A DNA stretch of 44,302 bases from contig NZ_QYBB01000037.1 of the NCBI RefSeq assembly GCF_004137685.1, forward strand, positions 1 to 44,302, written 5' to 3'. The position numbers and the translations under genes are program-made. Shown piece after piece: positions 23,297 through 32,281 of the stretch. How positions within the stretch are numbered: position 1 is the stretch's first letter; each line of letters begins with the position of its first letter. The notes below the pieces were generated by a model. It made no database searches and had not been told where the DNA came from. It saw nothing but the letters and a program-made list of their open reading frames with translations. Source of the DNA: Lichenibacterium minor (GTDB lineage: Bacteria > Pseudomonadota > Alphaproteobacteria > Rhizobiales > Beijerinckiaceae).

Positions 23297-24541
23297 CTAG
23301 CCCGGGCGCCGGGCCAGCACGGCGGACAGGGCCAGCGCGACGAGGAGGACGCAGCCGGCGAGCGCCACCACGCCGTCCCATCCGGCGCGGCCGTAGGCGA
23401 CGCCGCCCATCCAGCCCACGACGCTCGATCCCGTGTAGTAGCTGAACAGGTACAGCGACGCCGCCTGCGCCTTGGCTCGCCCCGCCGCGATGCCGACCCA
23501 GGCCGACGCGACCGTGTGGGCGCCGTAGAACGCGAAGGTCACGACGGCCATGCCGAGCAGGATCACGGCGACGCTGCTCGACAGCGTCATGGCCGTGCCG
23601 GCCCCGATCAGCGCGACCAGCGCCGGGAACACGCGCCCGCGCCCGAGCCGGCCCGCGAGGTCGCCCACCCAGGCAGACGACACGATGCCGACGAGGCCGA
23701 TCGCGAAGATCAGGCCCACCGCGGTCTGGCTGAAGCCGTAGGGCGGGGCCATCAGCCGATAGCCGAGGTAGTTGTAGAGGGACACGAAGACGCCGAGCAG
23801 CAGCAGCCCCTCGGCGTAGAGCAGGAGCTGCGTCGGGCGTCCGAGATGGCGCGCGAAGCCCGCCGCCAGCGCGCGCGGGTCGGGCCGGCCCGGGCGGAAA
23901 TGGCGGGACGCCGGCAAGGCCAGCACAAAGACGAAGCTCGACAGCAGCGCCAGCACGCCGACGACGAAGAGCCCGATGCGCCACGAACCGAGGTCGGTGA
24001 AGGCGCCGACGATCAGCCGCCCACCCAGCGCTCCGAGCCCGGTACCGCCGATGTAGAGCCCCATGGCGAGGCCGAGCGAGCCCGCGTCCATTTCCTCGCC
24101 CACGTAGGCCATGGCGGTGGCGGGCAGGCCGCCGAAGGCGATGCCGGCCAGGGCGCGGACGACCAGCAGGCTCGTCCAGTCCGGCGCGAAGGCCGAGCCG
24201 ATCATCAGCGCCGACGAGGCGAACAGCGACAGCACCATCACGGGCTTGCGGCCGTAGACCTCGGACAGCGAGGACGCGACCAGCATCGACACGGCGAGGC
24301 ACTGCGTGGTGGCGGACAGCGACAGGCTGGCGGTGGCGGCGTCGACGCCGAAGTCGCGGCCCAGCACCGGCATGATCGGCTGCACGCAGTAGATCAGCGC
24401 GAAAGTGGTGAAGCCGGCGGCGAAGAGCGCCAGGTTGGCGAGGGCGAATTCGCGCGTGCCGCGGCGGATGAAGCGTGCGGCGTCGCCGGCGGCGGACGCC
24501 TCGCGGGCGACGGCGGCGCCGGCAGGTTCGGATGCGGACAT
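23297..24541 (-). CDS. MFS transporter, YnfM/arabinose-efflux type
   Basis: 414 aa, 12 membrane helices. FALIYCVQPIMPVLGRDFGV and the loop SSLSEVYGRKPVMVLSLF resemble the YnfM-like branch of MFS drug/sugar exporters. AYVGEEMDAGSLGLAMGLYIGGTGLG is the second-loop region. Substrate unknown. It starts at the ATG at 24541 and lies 56 bases downstream of the ClC channel gene stop on the same strand, so the two may be co-transcribed. It converges on mntH with a gap of about 50 bases. Confidence 0.85.
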   Translation of the reverse strand: MSASEPAGAAVAREASAAGDAARFIRRGTREFALANLALFAAGFTTFALIYCVQPIMPVLGRDFGVDAATASLSLSATTQCLAVSMLVASSLSEVYGRKPVMVLSLFASSALMIGSAFAPDWTSLLVVRALAGIAFGGLPATAMAYVGEEMDAGSLGLAMGLYIGGTGLGALGGRLIVGAFTDLGSWRIGLFVVGVLALLSSFVFVLALPASRHFRPGRPDPRALAAGFARHLGRPTQLLLYAEGLLLLGVFVSLYNYLGYRLMAPPYGFSQTAVGLIFAIGLVGIVSSAWVGDLAGRLGRGRVFPALVALIGAGTAMTLSSSVAVILLGMAVVTFAFYGAHTVASAWVGIAAGRAKAQAASLYLFSYYTGSSVVGWMGGVAYGRAGWDGVVALAGCVLLVALALSAVLARRPG

Positions 24542-24597
24542 GGCGGCGTTGTCCCCCGCGGAACCCGGCCTGGCAAGGCCGGGGCCCTGCGGGCCCG

Positions 24598-26397
24598 TCA
24601 CGCCGGGGACGGCCTTCGCCGTCGCGCGAAGGGCCGGCTGCGCTCGGTCTCGTCCCGCATCGTTCCGGCGCGCACCTGGAGCAGGTCCTTGCGGGTCACA
24701 ATGCCGACGAGGCGCCCCGTCGCGGGGTCGGTCACGGCGAGCCGGCCACGGTCCGCCGACAGCATCGCATCCACGGCGCGCGACGCCACGTCGCCGGGAT
24801 GCAGCACCGGCATGGCGGCGTCCGACACGCGGTCGCCCAGCATCGAGCCGTCGTCGACGGCGTCCGACATCCAGCGCAGGGCGTCGGCTCGGGTCGCCAT
24901 CCCGACCGGACGGCCGGCGGCGTCGATCACCGGATAGGCGCGGTGGCGCCCCGCGCCGATCGCCGCGAGGGCGTGGGACAGGGGCATGTCGGCCGGCAGC
25001 GTGTCCACGCCGCGCGCCATGATCTCGCCGACGCGCGTCAGCTCGTAGGGGTCGACGGCGTATTCGCGCGTGATGTGCTGGCCGCGCCGGGCGATCTTCT
25101 CCGTCAGCATGGAGCGTCGCAGCAGCAGCACCGTGGTGGCATAGGCCACCGCGGTGGCGGCCAGCAGCGCCGGCAGGGCGCGCAGGTCGCCCGTGAGCTC
25201 CACCGCGAAGAGCGCGCCCGTCAGCGGCGCCCGCATGGTGCCGCCCAGCATCGCCGCCATGCCGATCAGCGCCCAGAAGCCGGGCTCGCCGGGCAGGGCC
25301 AGGCCGAGCAGCCAGCCGATGGCGCCGCCCAGGATCAGCAGCGGCGCCAGCACGCCGCCCGACGTGCCGGACGACAGCGCGACGAGCCAGATGGCGGCCT
25401 TGACGCCGAGGATGAGAGCGACGGCGCCGACGAGCATGTGGCCGGCGAGGAGGTCGGCGATGACGTCGTAGCCGACCCCGAGGGCGCGCGGCTCGACGAG
25501 GCCGCCGACGCCGACCGCGAGGCCGCCGAGCGCCGGCCACCACATCCAATGCACCGGAAGGTGCTCGAACAGGTCCTCGCAGGCGTACAGGAGCTTGGTC
25601 AGCACGGTGGCGGCGAGGCCGGCCGCGAGGCCGATCAGCGCCGCGGCGCCGATGCCCCAGGCGGCCTGCGCGGGGTCGGCCGCGAAGGGGAACAGGGGAC
25701 CCGACCCGAACAGGAGCGGGCGCCAGCAGATGGCCGCCAGCGCCGCCGCCACCACGGGGACGAAGGAGCGGGGGCGCCATTCGAACAGCAGCAGTTCGAC
25801 GGCGAGCAGCACGGCCGCCACCGGGGTGCCGAAGATGCCCGTCATGCCGGCCGCCGCGCCCGCCACGAGCAGCGCCTTGCGCTCCGCGGCGCTGAGGTCG
25901 AAGAACTGGGCGAACAGCGAGCCGATGGCGCCGCCCGTCATGATGATGGGCCCTTCGGCGCCGAAGGGCCCGCCGGTGCCGATCGACACCGCCGACGAGA
26001 CCGGCTTCAGCACCGCCACCTTCGGCGACATGCGGCTGCCGCCGATCAGGATGGCCTCGATGGCTTCGGGGATGCCGTGGCCGCGGATCTTCTCCGAGCC
26101 GAACCGCGCCATGAGCCCGATGACGAGCCCGCCGAGCGCGGGCGCCGCCACCGTCCAGGGCCCCCGGTGGATGGACCCCATGGGGCGGGACAGCGTGTCG
26201 GCGGCGCCGAACCAGACCAGGTTGGTGACGAGCACGATGAGCTTCACCAGTACCCAGGCGGCGAAGGCGCCGCCGGAGCCGATCAGCAGCGCCATGGCGG
26301 CGAGCATCAGGAGCCGCGGGTCCGCCTTGAAGTCGGCGAGGCGCCGCTCGTCCACCCGCGCCGGCGCCACGCCCGCTGTTCCATCCGGTTCCACCAT
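24598..26397 (-). CDS. ClC-family chloride channel/antiporter with C-terminal CBS pair
   Basis: 599 aa from the ATG at 26397, which has GAGGA 6-8 bases upstream; an ATG at 26421 has no ribosome binding site and would lie in the promoter. The ClC filter motif GTGGPFGAEGPIIMTGG (gating Glu in GAEGP) is present. The first filter motif reads GHGIPEAIEA, with His where E. coli ClcA has Ser107 (GSGIP). Later motifs (SSGTSGGVLAPLLILGGAIG) are intact. Residues from about 450 on hold two CBS domains (VGEIMARGVDTLP; VSDAAMPVLHPGDVAS), which bind nucleotides in relatives. Divergent from a marR gene. Confidence 0.88.
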   Translation of the reverse strand: MVEPDGTAGVAPARVDERRLADFKADPRLLMLAAMALLIGSGGAFAAWVLVKLIVLVTNLVWFGAADTLSRPMGSIHRGPWTVAAPALGGLVIGLMARFGSEKIRGHGIPEAIEAILIGGSRMSPKVAVLKPVSSAVSIGTGGPFGAEGPIIMTGGAIGSLFAQFFDLSAAERKALLVAGAAAGMTGIFGTPVAAVLLAVELLLFEWRPRSFVPVVAAALAAICWRPLLFGSGPLFPFAADPAQAAWGIGAAALIGLAAGLAATVLTKLLYACEDLFEHLPVHWMWWPALGGLAVGVGGLVEPRALGVGYDVIADLLAGHMLVGAVALILGVKAAIWLVALSSGTSGGVLAPLLILGGAIGWLLGLALPGEPGFWALIGMAAMLGGTMRAPLTGALFAVELTGDLRALPALLAATAVAYATTVLLLRRSMLTEKIARRGQHITREYAVDPYELTRVGEIMARGVDTLPADMPLSHALAAIGAGRHRAYPVIDAAGRPVGMATRADALRWMSDAVDDGSMLGDRVSDAAMPVLHPGDVASRAVDAMLSADRGRLAVTDPATGRLVGIVTRKDLLQVRAGTMRDETERSRPFARRRRPSPA

Positions 26398-26423
26398 CGT
26401 CCGTCCTCGTTCCGTCGCCATCG

Positions 26424-26447
26424 GATATATATCGTGTTACGACACAT
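26424..26447. promoter_or_regulatory. AT-rich divergent promoter with MarR-type inverted repeat
   Basis: Between the ClC start (26397) and the marR start (26473) is the run GATATATATCGTG, the only AT-rich stretch nearby and a likely -10 region for one or both genes. Directly beside it, TCGT-GTT-ACGA (26432-26442) is an inverted repeat. A MarR regulator encoded next to its own operator is common, so this is the most likely binding site. Confidence 0.45.
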
Positions 26448-26472
26448 TCCAGGGTCGACCAGGAGCGCGGGC

Positions 26473-26901
26473 ATGGAAGACGGGTCGCGGACGGTCGGTC
26501 CCGAGCAATACCGGGCGCTCGCACGGTTCCGGCACGAGCTCCGTCGCTTCCTGCACTTCAGCGAGGCGGCCGCGGTGGCAGCAGGGTTGCCGGCCCAGCA
26601 GCACCAGGCGCTGCTGGCCATCATGGGCCACGACGGCCCCGGTCGGCCGACCGTGGGCGACCTCGCCGAACGGCTCGTGGTCGCGCCCCACACCGCGGCC
26701 GAACTCGCGTCGCGCATGGCGGAAGCCGGTCTGGTGACGAAGGCGCACCCGCCCGCCGACCGCCGGCGGACCGAGCTGGCGCCGACCGCCAGAGCGGAGG
26801 CGCTGCTGGCCGGGCTGACCGAGGCTCACCTGCGCGAACTCGAACAGCTGGCGCCGGCCTTGGCGCGGGCCTTGGGACTGGATGGGCCGCCGGGCGGGTG
26901 A
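26473..26901 (+). CDS. MarR-family transcriptional regulator
   Basis: 142 aa. The winged-helix core is GLPAQQHQALLAIMGHDGPG, TVGDLAERLVVAPHTAAELASRM and the wing AHPPADRRRTELAPTARAEALL, with D-R-R-R-T in the usual D-x-R-x-x position. N- and C-terminal helices form the dimer interface. AGGAGCG precedes the ATG at 26473 by about 6 bases. It is divergent from the ClC channel gene and may respond to a phenolic, oxidative or ionic signal; the ligand is not known. Confidence 0.87.
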   Translation: MEDGSRTVGPEQYRALARFRHELRRFLHFSEAAAVAAGLPAQQHQALLAIMGHDGPGRPTVGDLAERLVVAPHTAAELASRMAEAGLVTKAHPPADRRRTELAPTARAEALLAGLTEAHLRELEQLAPALARALGLDGPPGG

Positions 26902-26956
26902 GCCGCGGCGCGGTCGCCTCGAACAGGTCCGGTCTATCCGACGGCGATGGGGGCCC

Positions 26957-28060
26957 TCACCGGGGTTCCGTCGCCGGCCGGCCCCGCGCGAGGTCACGCA
27001 GCAGCAGCGCCACCACGCCGGCGCTCAGCGCGATGTCCACCGCCGACAGCGCGGCGCTGCCCTGCCACAGGCTCGCCGCCGCGAAGCAGGCCAGCGCCAC
27101 GTTGGTCACCGCCACCCGCGCCAGCACCTCGCGCACCGTGAAGCCGCGCGCCACCGCCACTTGGTAGAAGTGGTGGCGGTGCGCTTCCCACACGCGGTCG
27201 CCGCGGCGCAGCCGCCAGACCAGCGTGAGGCCGCTGTCGGCGATGTAATAGAGCGGCAGGATCACCGCCGCGGCGAGGCCGCCGCGCGATGCGAGGTCGA
27301 ACAGCCCATAGGCGACCAGAAGCCCGATCGCGAGGCTGCCGACGTCGCCGAGGAACAGCCGCGCCACCGGCTTGTTGAAAGGCGCGAAGCCTAGGATGGC
27401 GCCGAGCAGCGCCAGCATGAGGATTCCCGCCGGGGCCGACACGGCCCCGAAGAACCAGAACAACGACAGCGCGGCCGTCACCGGCACGGTTTCGGCCACC
27501 GTCATCCAGTCCATGCCGTCCATGAAGTTGGTGAGATTGACGAACCACGCGCCGCCCACGACGAGCAGCAGCCGCTCGAGCGCCAGGGGGATCCACGGCA
27601 GCACCCGCGCGCCGTCCGGCAGCGCCGACACCGCGATCCCCACCGCGATGATCTGCAGCGCCAGCCGTGGCAGGGGTGGCAGCGGGCGGATGTCGTCGAC
27701 GGCACCGACGACCCCCACCAGCACGGCGGCGCCGAGCGCGGTCCACATCCGCCACCAGCCGGCGACGTCGACGGCGAAGCTCGATCCCGGGCCGAAGCCC
27801 AGCGCCGTCGGCCCCTCGCTTCCCAGGGCGGCGGCGCCGAGCCAGCCGGCCAGCACCACGGTGCCGACCACCGCCATGCCGCCCCCCTGGGGCGTCGGCG
27901 CGGTGTGGGCCGAGCGGGCGTTGGGCCGCGCTATCGCGTAGCGCACCAGCAGCGGGCGAAGGAGGCCGATCAGCATCAGGCAGCCGAAGGCGGTCGCGAC
28001 GACGTAAATCAGCCCGAAGGCGCCCAGCAGGGCGCCGAAGGGGGACAGGACCTCGTTCAT
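26957..28060 (-). CDS. Polyprenyl-phosphate sugar-1-phosphate transferase (WecA/MraY-like, glycosyltransferase 4)
   Basis: 367 aa with about 10-11 membrane helices. Family motifs: the aspartate pair in GVVGAVDDIRPL, NLTNFMDGMDWM, LFLGDVGSLAIGLL, and HRHHFYQ in the last cytoplasmic loop (sugar-nucleotide recognition). It would transfer a sugar-1-phosphate from a UDP-sugar to undecaprenyl phosphate, the first step in a surface polysaccharide. No other polysaccharide genes are next to it. The HRHHFYQ loop places it closer to WecA/WbpL-like enzymes than to MraY. Confidence 0.85.
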   Translation of the reverse strand: MNEVLSPFGALLGAFGLIYVVATAFGCLMLIGLLRPLLVRYAIARPNARSAHTAPTPQGGGMAVVGTVVLAGWLGAAALGSEGPTALGFGPGSSFAVDVAGWWRMWTALGAAVLVGVVGAVDDIRPLPPLPRLALQIIAVGIAVSALPDGARVLPWIPLALERLLLVVGGAWFVNLTNFMDGMDWMTVAETVPVTAALSLFWFFGAVSAPAGILMLALLGAILGFAPFNKPVARLFLGDVGSLAIGLLVAYGLFDLASRGGLAAAVILPLYYIADSGLTLVWRLRRGDRVWEAHRHHFYQVAVARGFTVREVLARVAVTNVALACFAAASLWQGSAALSAVDIALSAGVVALLLRDLARGRPATEPR

Positions 28061-28116
28061 GCCCGAAATCCCCCGCCCACGAACGGCGCCCTCAACGGAG
28101 GCATGCGCGCGGCGTC

Positions 28117-28145
28117 TTGTTGCAGTGCATCGATCGACCTTATAT
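28117..28145 (+). promoter_or_regulatory. Candidate cysD promoter
   Basis: The -35 TTGTTG (28117-28122) and -10 TTATAT (28140-28145) are separated by exactly 17 bases. It lies 34 bases before the cysD ATG and is the only AT-rich -10-like hexamer in the gap. Confidence 0.55.
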
Positions 28146-28179
28146 CAGCGCCAGTTTTCGCCGTGACCCAGAGCCGCAA

Positions 28180-29088
28180 ATGCCGGGACGTTTGTCCGCC
28201 CATCTCCGACGCCTCGAATCCGAGGCCATCCATATCATGCGCGAGGTGGTGGCCGAATTCCGCAAGCCGGTCATGCTGTACTCGATCGGCAAGGACTCCA
28301 CCGCCATGCTGCACGTGGCGCAGAAGGCGTTTTTCCCCGCCGTGCCGCCCTTCCCGCTGCTCCACGTCGACACGACGTGGAAGTTCAGGGAGATGATCGC
28401 GTTCCGCGACGACGCCGCGAAGCGCGCCGGCATGGAGCTCATCGTCCACGTCAACCAGGACGGCGTGCGCCGCGGAATCTCCCCGGTGGCCTCGGGCTCC
28501 TCCGTCCACACCCAGGTGATGAAGACGGAAGGGCTGCGACAGGCGCTCGACCAGCACGGGTTCGACGCGGCCTTCGGCGGCGCGCGGCGCGACGAGGAGA
28601 AGAGCCGCGCCAAGGAGCGCGTCTTCTCCCACCGCTCCGAAGCCCATGCCTGGGACCCGCGCAACCAGCGCCCGGAGCTTTGGCACCTCTACAACACGCG
28701 CATCCGCCAGGGCGAAAGCATGCGGGTGTTCCCCCTGTCGAACTGGACCGAGTTCGACGTCTGGGACTACATCCAGGCCGAGGACATCCCGGTCGTGCCG
28801 CTGTACTTCGCCAAGGAGCGGCCGGTGGTGCGGCGGGACGGCGCCCTCATCATGGTGGACGACGAGCGCCTGCCGCTGAAGTCCGGCGAGACTCCCGAGA
28901 TGCGCCGCGTGCGCTTCCGCACGCTGGGCTGCTACCCGCTGACCGGCGCGGTGGATTCCGACGCCGACACGCTCGACGCCGTGCTGGCCGAGATGCGCGA
29001 TTCCACCACCTCCGAGCGGCAGGGACGCCTCATCGATTCGGACGAGGCGGGCTCCATGGAAAAGAAGAAGCGGGAAGGGTACTTCTGA
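28180..29088 (+). CDS. cysD: Sulfate adenylyltransferase subunit 2
   Basis: 302 aa, the usual CysD length. VMLYSIGKDSTAMLHVAQKAF is the PP-loop (S-I-G-K-D-S) that binds ATP; LLHVDTTWKFREMIAFRD and FDAAFGGARRDEEKSRAKER are also family signatures, and the protein ends in KKKREGYF. With CysN it makes adenosine 5'-phosphosulfate from sulfate and ATP in the cytoplasm. The start is the ATG at 28180; identity to the family begins within a few residues of it. Its TGA overlaps the cysNC ATG. Confidence 0.96.
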   Translation: MPGRLSAHLRRLESEAIHIMREVVAEFRKPVMLYSIGKDSTAMLHVAQKAFFPAVPPFPLLHVDTTWKFREMIAFRDDAAKRAGMELIVHVNQDGVRRGISPVASGSSVHTQVMKTEGLRQALDQHGFDAAFGGARRDEEKSRAKERVFSHRSEAHAWDPRNQRPELWHLYNTRIRQGESMRVFPLSNWTEFDVWDYIQAEDIPVVPLYFAKERPVVRRDGALIMVDDERLPLKSGETPEMRRVRFRTLGCYPLTGAVDSDADTLDAVLAEMRDSTTSERQGRLIDSDEAGSMEKKKREGYF

Positions 29089-30959
29089 TGTCCGGCGACG
29101 CGAACCACTTCGCCCTCCCCACCCTGCGCTTCCTCACCTGCGGCTCCGTCGACGACGGCAAGTCGACGCTGATCGGTCGGCTGCTCTACGAGCAGAAGTC
29201 GATCTTCGACGACCAGATGTCGGCGCTCGAACGCGATTCGAAGAAGCACGGCACGGTCGGCGACGACATCGACTTCGCGCTGCTGGTCGACGGCCTCGAG
29301 GCCGAGCGCGAGCAGGGCATCACCATCGACGTCGCGTACCGCTACTTTTCCACGAAGAAGCGCGCCTTCGTGGTGGCCGACACGCCCGGCCACGAGCAGT
29401 TCACCCGCAACATGGCGACCGGCGCGTCCAACGCCGACCTCGCCATCCTGCTGGTCGATGCGCGCAAAGGGCTGCTGCCGCAGACGCGCCGCCACGCCTT
29501 CATCGTGTCCCTGCTCGGCATCCGCGACGTGGTGCTGGCGGTGAACAAGATCGACCTCGTGGGCCACGATCCCCACGTGTTCTCGTCCATCGTGAAGGAC
29601 TTCGAAACCTTCGCGGAGCGGCTGAACTTCCGCTCCGTCACGCCGATCCCGGTGTCGGCGCGCTACGGCGACAACCTTAGCGAGCCGTCGCAGGCCATGC
29701 CCTGGTACACGGGGCCGACGCTGGTGGGCTTCCTCGAAACGGTGGAGGTGCGCGACCGCCGCGCCGACGGGCCGTTCCGCCTGCCGGTGCAGTGGGTGAA
29801 CCGCCCCAACCTCGACTTCCGCGGCTATGCCGGCACGGTTGCGGGCGGGCGCGTGTCGCCCGGGGACGAGGTGGCGGTGTCGGCGTCGGGCCGCACCACG
29901 CGGGTCCTGCGCGTGATCGCGTCGGGCCACGACGTCGAAGCGGCCGAGGCCGGCGACGCCGTGACGCTGACGCTCGCCGACGAGATCGACATCGCCCGCG
30001 GCGACCTCCTGGCCGACCCGAAGGCGCGGCCGCCGGTGGCGGACCAGTTCGCCGCCCACGTGATCTGGATGAGCGAGGAGCGCCTGCTGCCCGGCCGCTC
30101 CTACCTGATGAAGATCGCCGAAAAGCTCGTGCCCGTGACGGTGACGGACCTGAAGCACCGCATCGACATCAATTCGCTGGAGCACAATGCCGCGAAGACG
30201 CTGGGGCTGAACGAGATCGGCTTCTGCAACTTCGCCACCTCGGCGCCGATCGCCTTCGACCCCTACGGCAAGAACCGCGACACGGGCGCGTTCATCCTCA
30301 TCGACCGCGCCACCAACGCCACGGCGGCGGCCGGCCTCGTCGACTTCGCGCTGCGCCGCGCCACCAACATCCACCTCCAGGACCTCGCCGTCACCAAGGC
30401 GGCGCGCGCCGCGCTGAAGCACCAGAAGCCGGCCATCCTGTGGTTCACGGGCCTGTCGGGCGCCGGCAAGTCGACGGTGGCCAACGTCGTGGAGACCAAG
30501 CTCCACGCGCGCGGCGTCCACACCGTGATGCTCGACGGCGACAACGTGCGCCACGGGCTGAACAAGGACCTCGGCTTCACCGACGCCGACCGCGTCGAGA
30601 ACATCCGCCGCGTCGGCGAGGTGGCGAAGCTGATGGTGGAAGCCGGCACGGTGGCGCTGTGCTCCTTCATCTCGCCCTTCGCGGCGGAGCGGCGGATGGT
30701 GCGCGAGCTGGTGGAGCCGGGCGAGTTCGTCGAAGTCTTCGTCGACGCCCCGATCGAAAGCTGCATCGCGCGCGACCCCAAGGGCCTCTACAAGCGGGCG
30801 CTGGCGGGCGAGATCCGCAACTTCACCGGCATCGACCAGCCCTACGAGCGGCCGGAGCACGCCGAGGTGGTGCTGGCCGCCGGGGAAGCCACCCCCGAAG
30901 CCCTGGCCGACCAGGTCATCGCGGCCCTGGAAGAGCGCGGCATCATCCAGCGGTTCTGA
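29088..30959 (+). CDS. cysNC: Bifunctional sulfate adenylyltransferase subunit 1 / adenylylsulfate kinase
   Basis: 623 aa fusion. Residues about 1-430 are CysN, an EF-Tu-like GTPase: G1 GSVDDGKST (19-27), G3 DTPGHEQFTRNMATG, G4 NKIDLV, then beta-barrel domains. Residues about 440-623 are CysC: Walker A GLSGAGKST, LDGDNVRHGLNKDLGF and FISPFAAERR. GTP hydrolysis by CysN drives APS formation by CysD, and CysC phosphorylates APS to PAPS. The fusion is common in Hyphomicrobiales (NodQ-like). No cysH/cysI genes are nearby. Confidence 0.96.
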   Translation: MSGDANHFALPTLRFLTCGSVDDGKSTLIGRLLYEQKSIFDDQMSALERDSKKHGTVGDDIDFALLVDGLEAEREQGITIDVAYRYFSTKKRAFVVADTPGHEQFTRNMATGASNADLAILLVDARKGLLPQTRRHAFIVSLLGIRDVVLAVNKIDLVGHDPHVFSSIVKDFETFAERLNFRSVTPIPVSARYGDNLSEPSQAMPWYTGPTLVGFLETVEVRDRRADGPFRLPVQWVNRPNLDFRGYAGTVAGGRVSPGDEVAVSASGRTTRVLRVIASGHDVEAAEAGDAVTLTLADEIDIARGDLLADPKARPPVADQFAAHVIWMSEERLLPGRSYLMKIAEKLVPVTVTDLKHRIDINSLEHNAAKTLGLNEIGFCNFATSAPIAFDPYGKNRDTGAFILIDRATNATAAAGLVDFALRRATNIHLQDLAVTKAARAALKHQKPAILWFTGLSGAGKSTVANVVETKLHARGVHTVMLDGDNVRHGLNKDLGFTDADRVENIRRVGEVAKLMVEAGTVALCSFISPFAAERRMVRELVEPGEFVEVFVDAPIESCIARDPKGLYKRALAGEIRNFTGIDQPYERPEHAEVVLAAGEATPEALADQVIAALEERGIIQRF

Positions 30960-30966
30960 CCGCCCT

Positions 30967-30994
30967 GCCCGGTCCGGTTCGCCCCGGACCGGGC
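30967..30994 (+). terminator. Terminator hairpin after cysNC
   Basis: GCCCGGTCCGG (30967-30977) and CCGGACCGGGC (30984-30994) form a perfect 11-bp stem with a 6-base loop, starting 8 bases after the cysNC stop. No U-run follows. Confidence 0.65.
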
Positions 30995-31028
30995 CGACGC
31001 GATGGCGCCAGCCCGGCCCTTCACCATT

Positions 31029-31069
31029 TGTCCGACGAAGCCGGGACGAGCGGCAATCTTCGTTTGACA
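31029..31069 (+). promoter_or_regulatory. chvE -35 element inside a long inverted repeat
   Basis: TTGACA (31064-31069) is a perfect -35 hexamer. It forms the end of an inverted repeat: TGTCCGACGAAG (31029-31040) and CTTCGTTTGACA (31058-31069) match at 10 of 12 positions around a 17-base centre. No strong -10 is seen; CCTAAT 17 bases downstream is the best candidate. The layout fits an operator for the sugar regulator of the chvE-ggu genes, whose identity is not visible here. Confidence 0.5.
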
Positions 31070-31191
31070 GAGCAGCCATGCGTCCCCCTAATGCGGCCAT
31101 CCGAGCGGTGAACACGCCGCCGGTTCGACGGATTCGGCCGCGCTGCCGCTCGCGACGAGCGGGCTGCACGGTCCGCGAAAGGGAGTGGAAC

Positions 31192-32268
31192 GTGATCAAT
31201 AGACGGACGTTTGCCGGCATGGCGCTCGGCGCGATGGCCCTGTCCTCGACCGCCCTGACCCCGGCCTACGCCGCCAAGGGGGACCTCATCGGCGTCGCCA
31301 TGCCGACCAAGTCGTCGGCCCGGTGGATCGACGACGGCAACAACATGGTCAAGCAGCTCCAGGACAAGGGCTACAAGGTCGACCTGCAGTACGCCGACGA
31401 CGACATCCCGAACCAGCTCGCCCAGATCGAGAACATGGTCACGAAGGGCGCCAAGGTGCTCGTGGTCGCGTCCATCGACGGCACCACGCTGACCGACGTG
31501 CTGCAGAAGGCGCACGACGCCGGCGTCAAGGTCATCGCCTACGACCGCCTCATCCGCAATTCGCCCAACGTCGACTATTACGCCACCTTCGACAACTTCA
31601 AGGTGGGCGTCCTCCAGGGGCAGAGCCTGGTCGACGCGCTCGACCTGAAGGACGGCAAGGGTCCGCTCAACATCGAGCTGTTCGGCGGCTCGCCCGACGA
31701 CAACAACGCCTACTTCTTCTACGACGGCGCCATGTCGGTGCTGAACCCCTATATCAACTCGAAGAAGCTGGTCATCCAGTCCGGCCAGCAGGGCATGAAG
31801 CAGGTGTCCACGCTGCGGTGGGACGCGGCGGTCGCCCAGGCGCGCATGGACAACCTCCTGTCGGCCTACTACACCAACAAGAAGGTGGACGCCGTCCTGT
31901 CGCCCTACGACGGCCTGTCGATCGGCATCCTGTCGTCGCTGAAGGGCGTCGGCTACGGTTCCGGCGACATGAAATATCCGGCCGTCTCCGGCCAGGACTG
32001 CGAAGTCCAGTCGGTCAAGTCCATCATCGCCGGCGAGCAGTACTCGTCCATCTACAAGGACACGCGCGAGCTCGCCAAGGTCGTGGTGTCGATGGTGGAC
32101 GCGCTGGAGAACGGCTCGAAGCCGGAGATCAACGACTCCAAGACCTACGACAACGGCAAGAAGGTCGTCCCCTCCTACCTCCTGAATCCGGTCCTCGTCA
32201 CCAAGGCGAACTGGAAGCAGGTGCTGGTGGACGGTGGCTACTACACCCTGAAGCAGCTCGGCCAGTAG
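31192..32268 (+). CDS. chvE: Multiple-sugar periplasmic binding protein ChvE
   Basis: 358 aa from the GTG at 31192, which has AAAGGGAG upstream; the longer frame from 31078 gives an arginine-rich leader and is unlikely. Signal peptide INRRTFAGMALGAMALSSTA with cleavage after AYA. The mature start KGDLIGVAMPTKSSARWIDDG, then QIENMVTKGAKVLVVASIDG, FDNFKVGVLQGQSL and ELFGGSPDDNNAYFFYDGAM match ChvE/MmsB. It binds several monosaccharides (galactose, arabinose, glucose type) for import and, in Agrobacterium, also signals to VirA. First gene of the ggu operon. Confidence 0.93.
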   Translation: MINRRTFAGMALGAMALSSTALTPAYAAKGDLIGVAMPTKSSARWIDDGNNMVKQLQDKGYKVDLQYADDDIPNQLAQIENMVTKGAKVLVVASIDGTTLTDVLQKAHDAGVKVIAYDRLIRNSPNVDYYATFDNFKVGVLQGQSLVDALDLKDGKGPLNIELFGGSPDDNNAYFFYDGAMSVLNPYINSKKLVIQSGQQGMKQVSTLRWDAAVAQARMDNLLSAYYTNKKVDAVLSPYDGLSIGILSSLKGVGYGSGDMKYPAVSGQDCEVQSVKSIIAGEQYSSIYKDTRELAKVVVSMVDALENGSKPEINDSKTYDNGKKVVPSYLLNPVLVTKANWKQVLVDGGYYTLKQLGQ

Positions 32269-32281
32269 GACCGGGTCATCA

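Noticed and set aside
23297..26524. A 1075-codon minus-strand frame joining the MFS exporter with the region of the ClC gene
   Set aside because: The upstream 660 codons are an out-of-frame reading of the ClC gene; the MFS protein starts at 24541.
28932..31220. Long minus-strand open frame opposite cysNC
   Set aside because: Histidine/arginine/valine-rich antisense reading of a GC-rich gene, with no family similarity; cysNC on the plus strand is certain.
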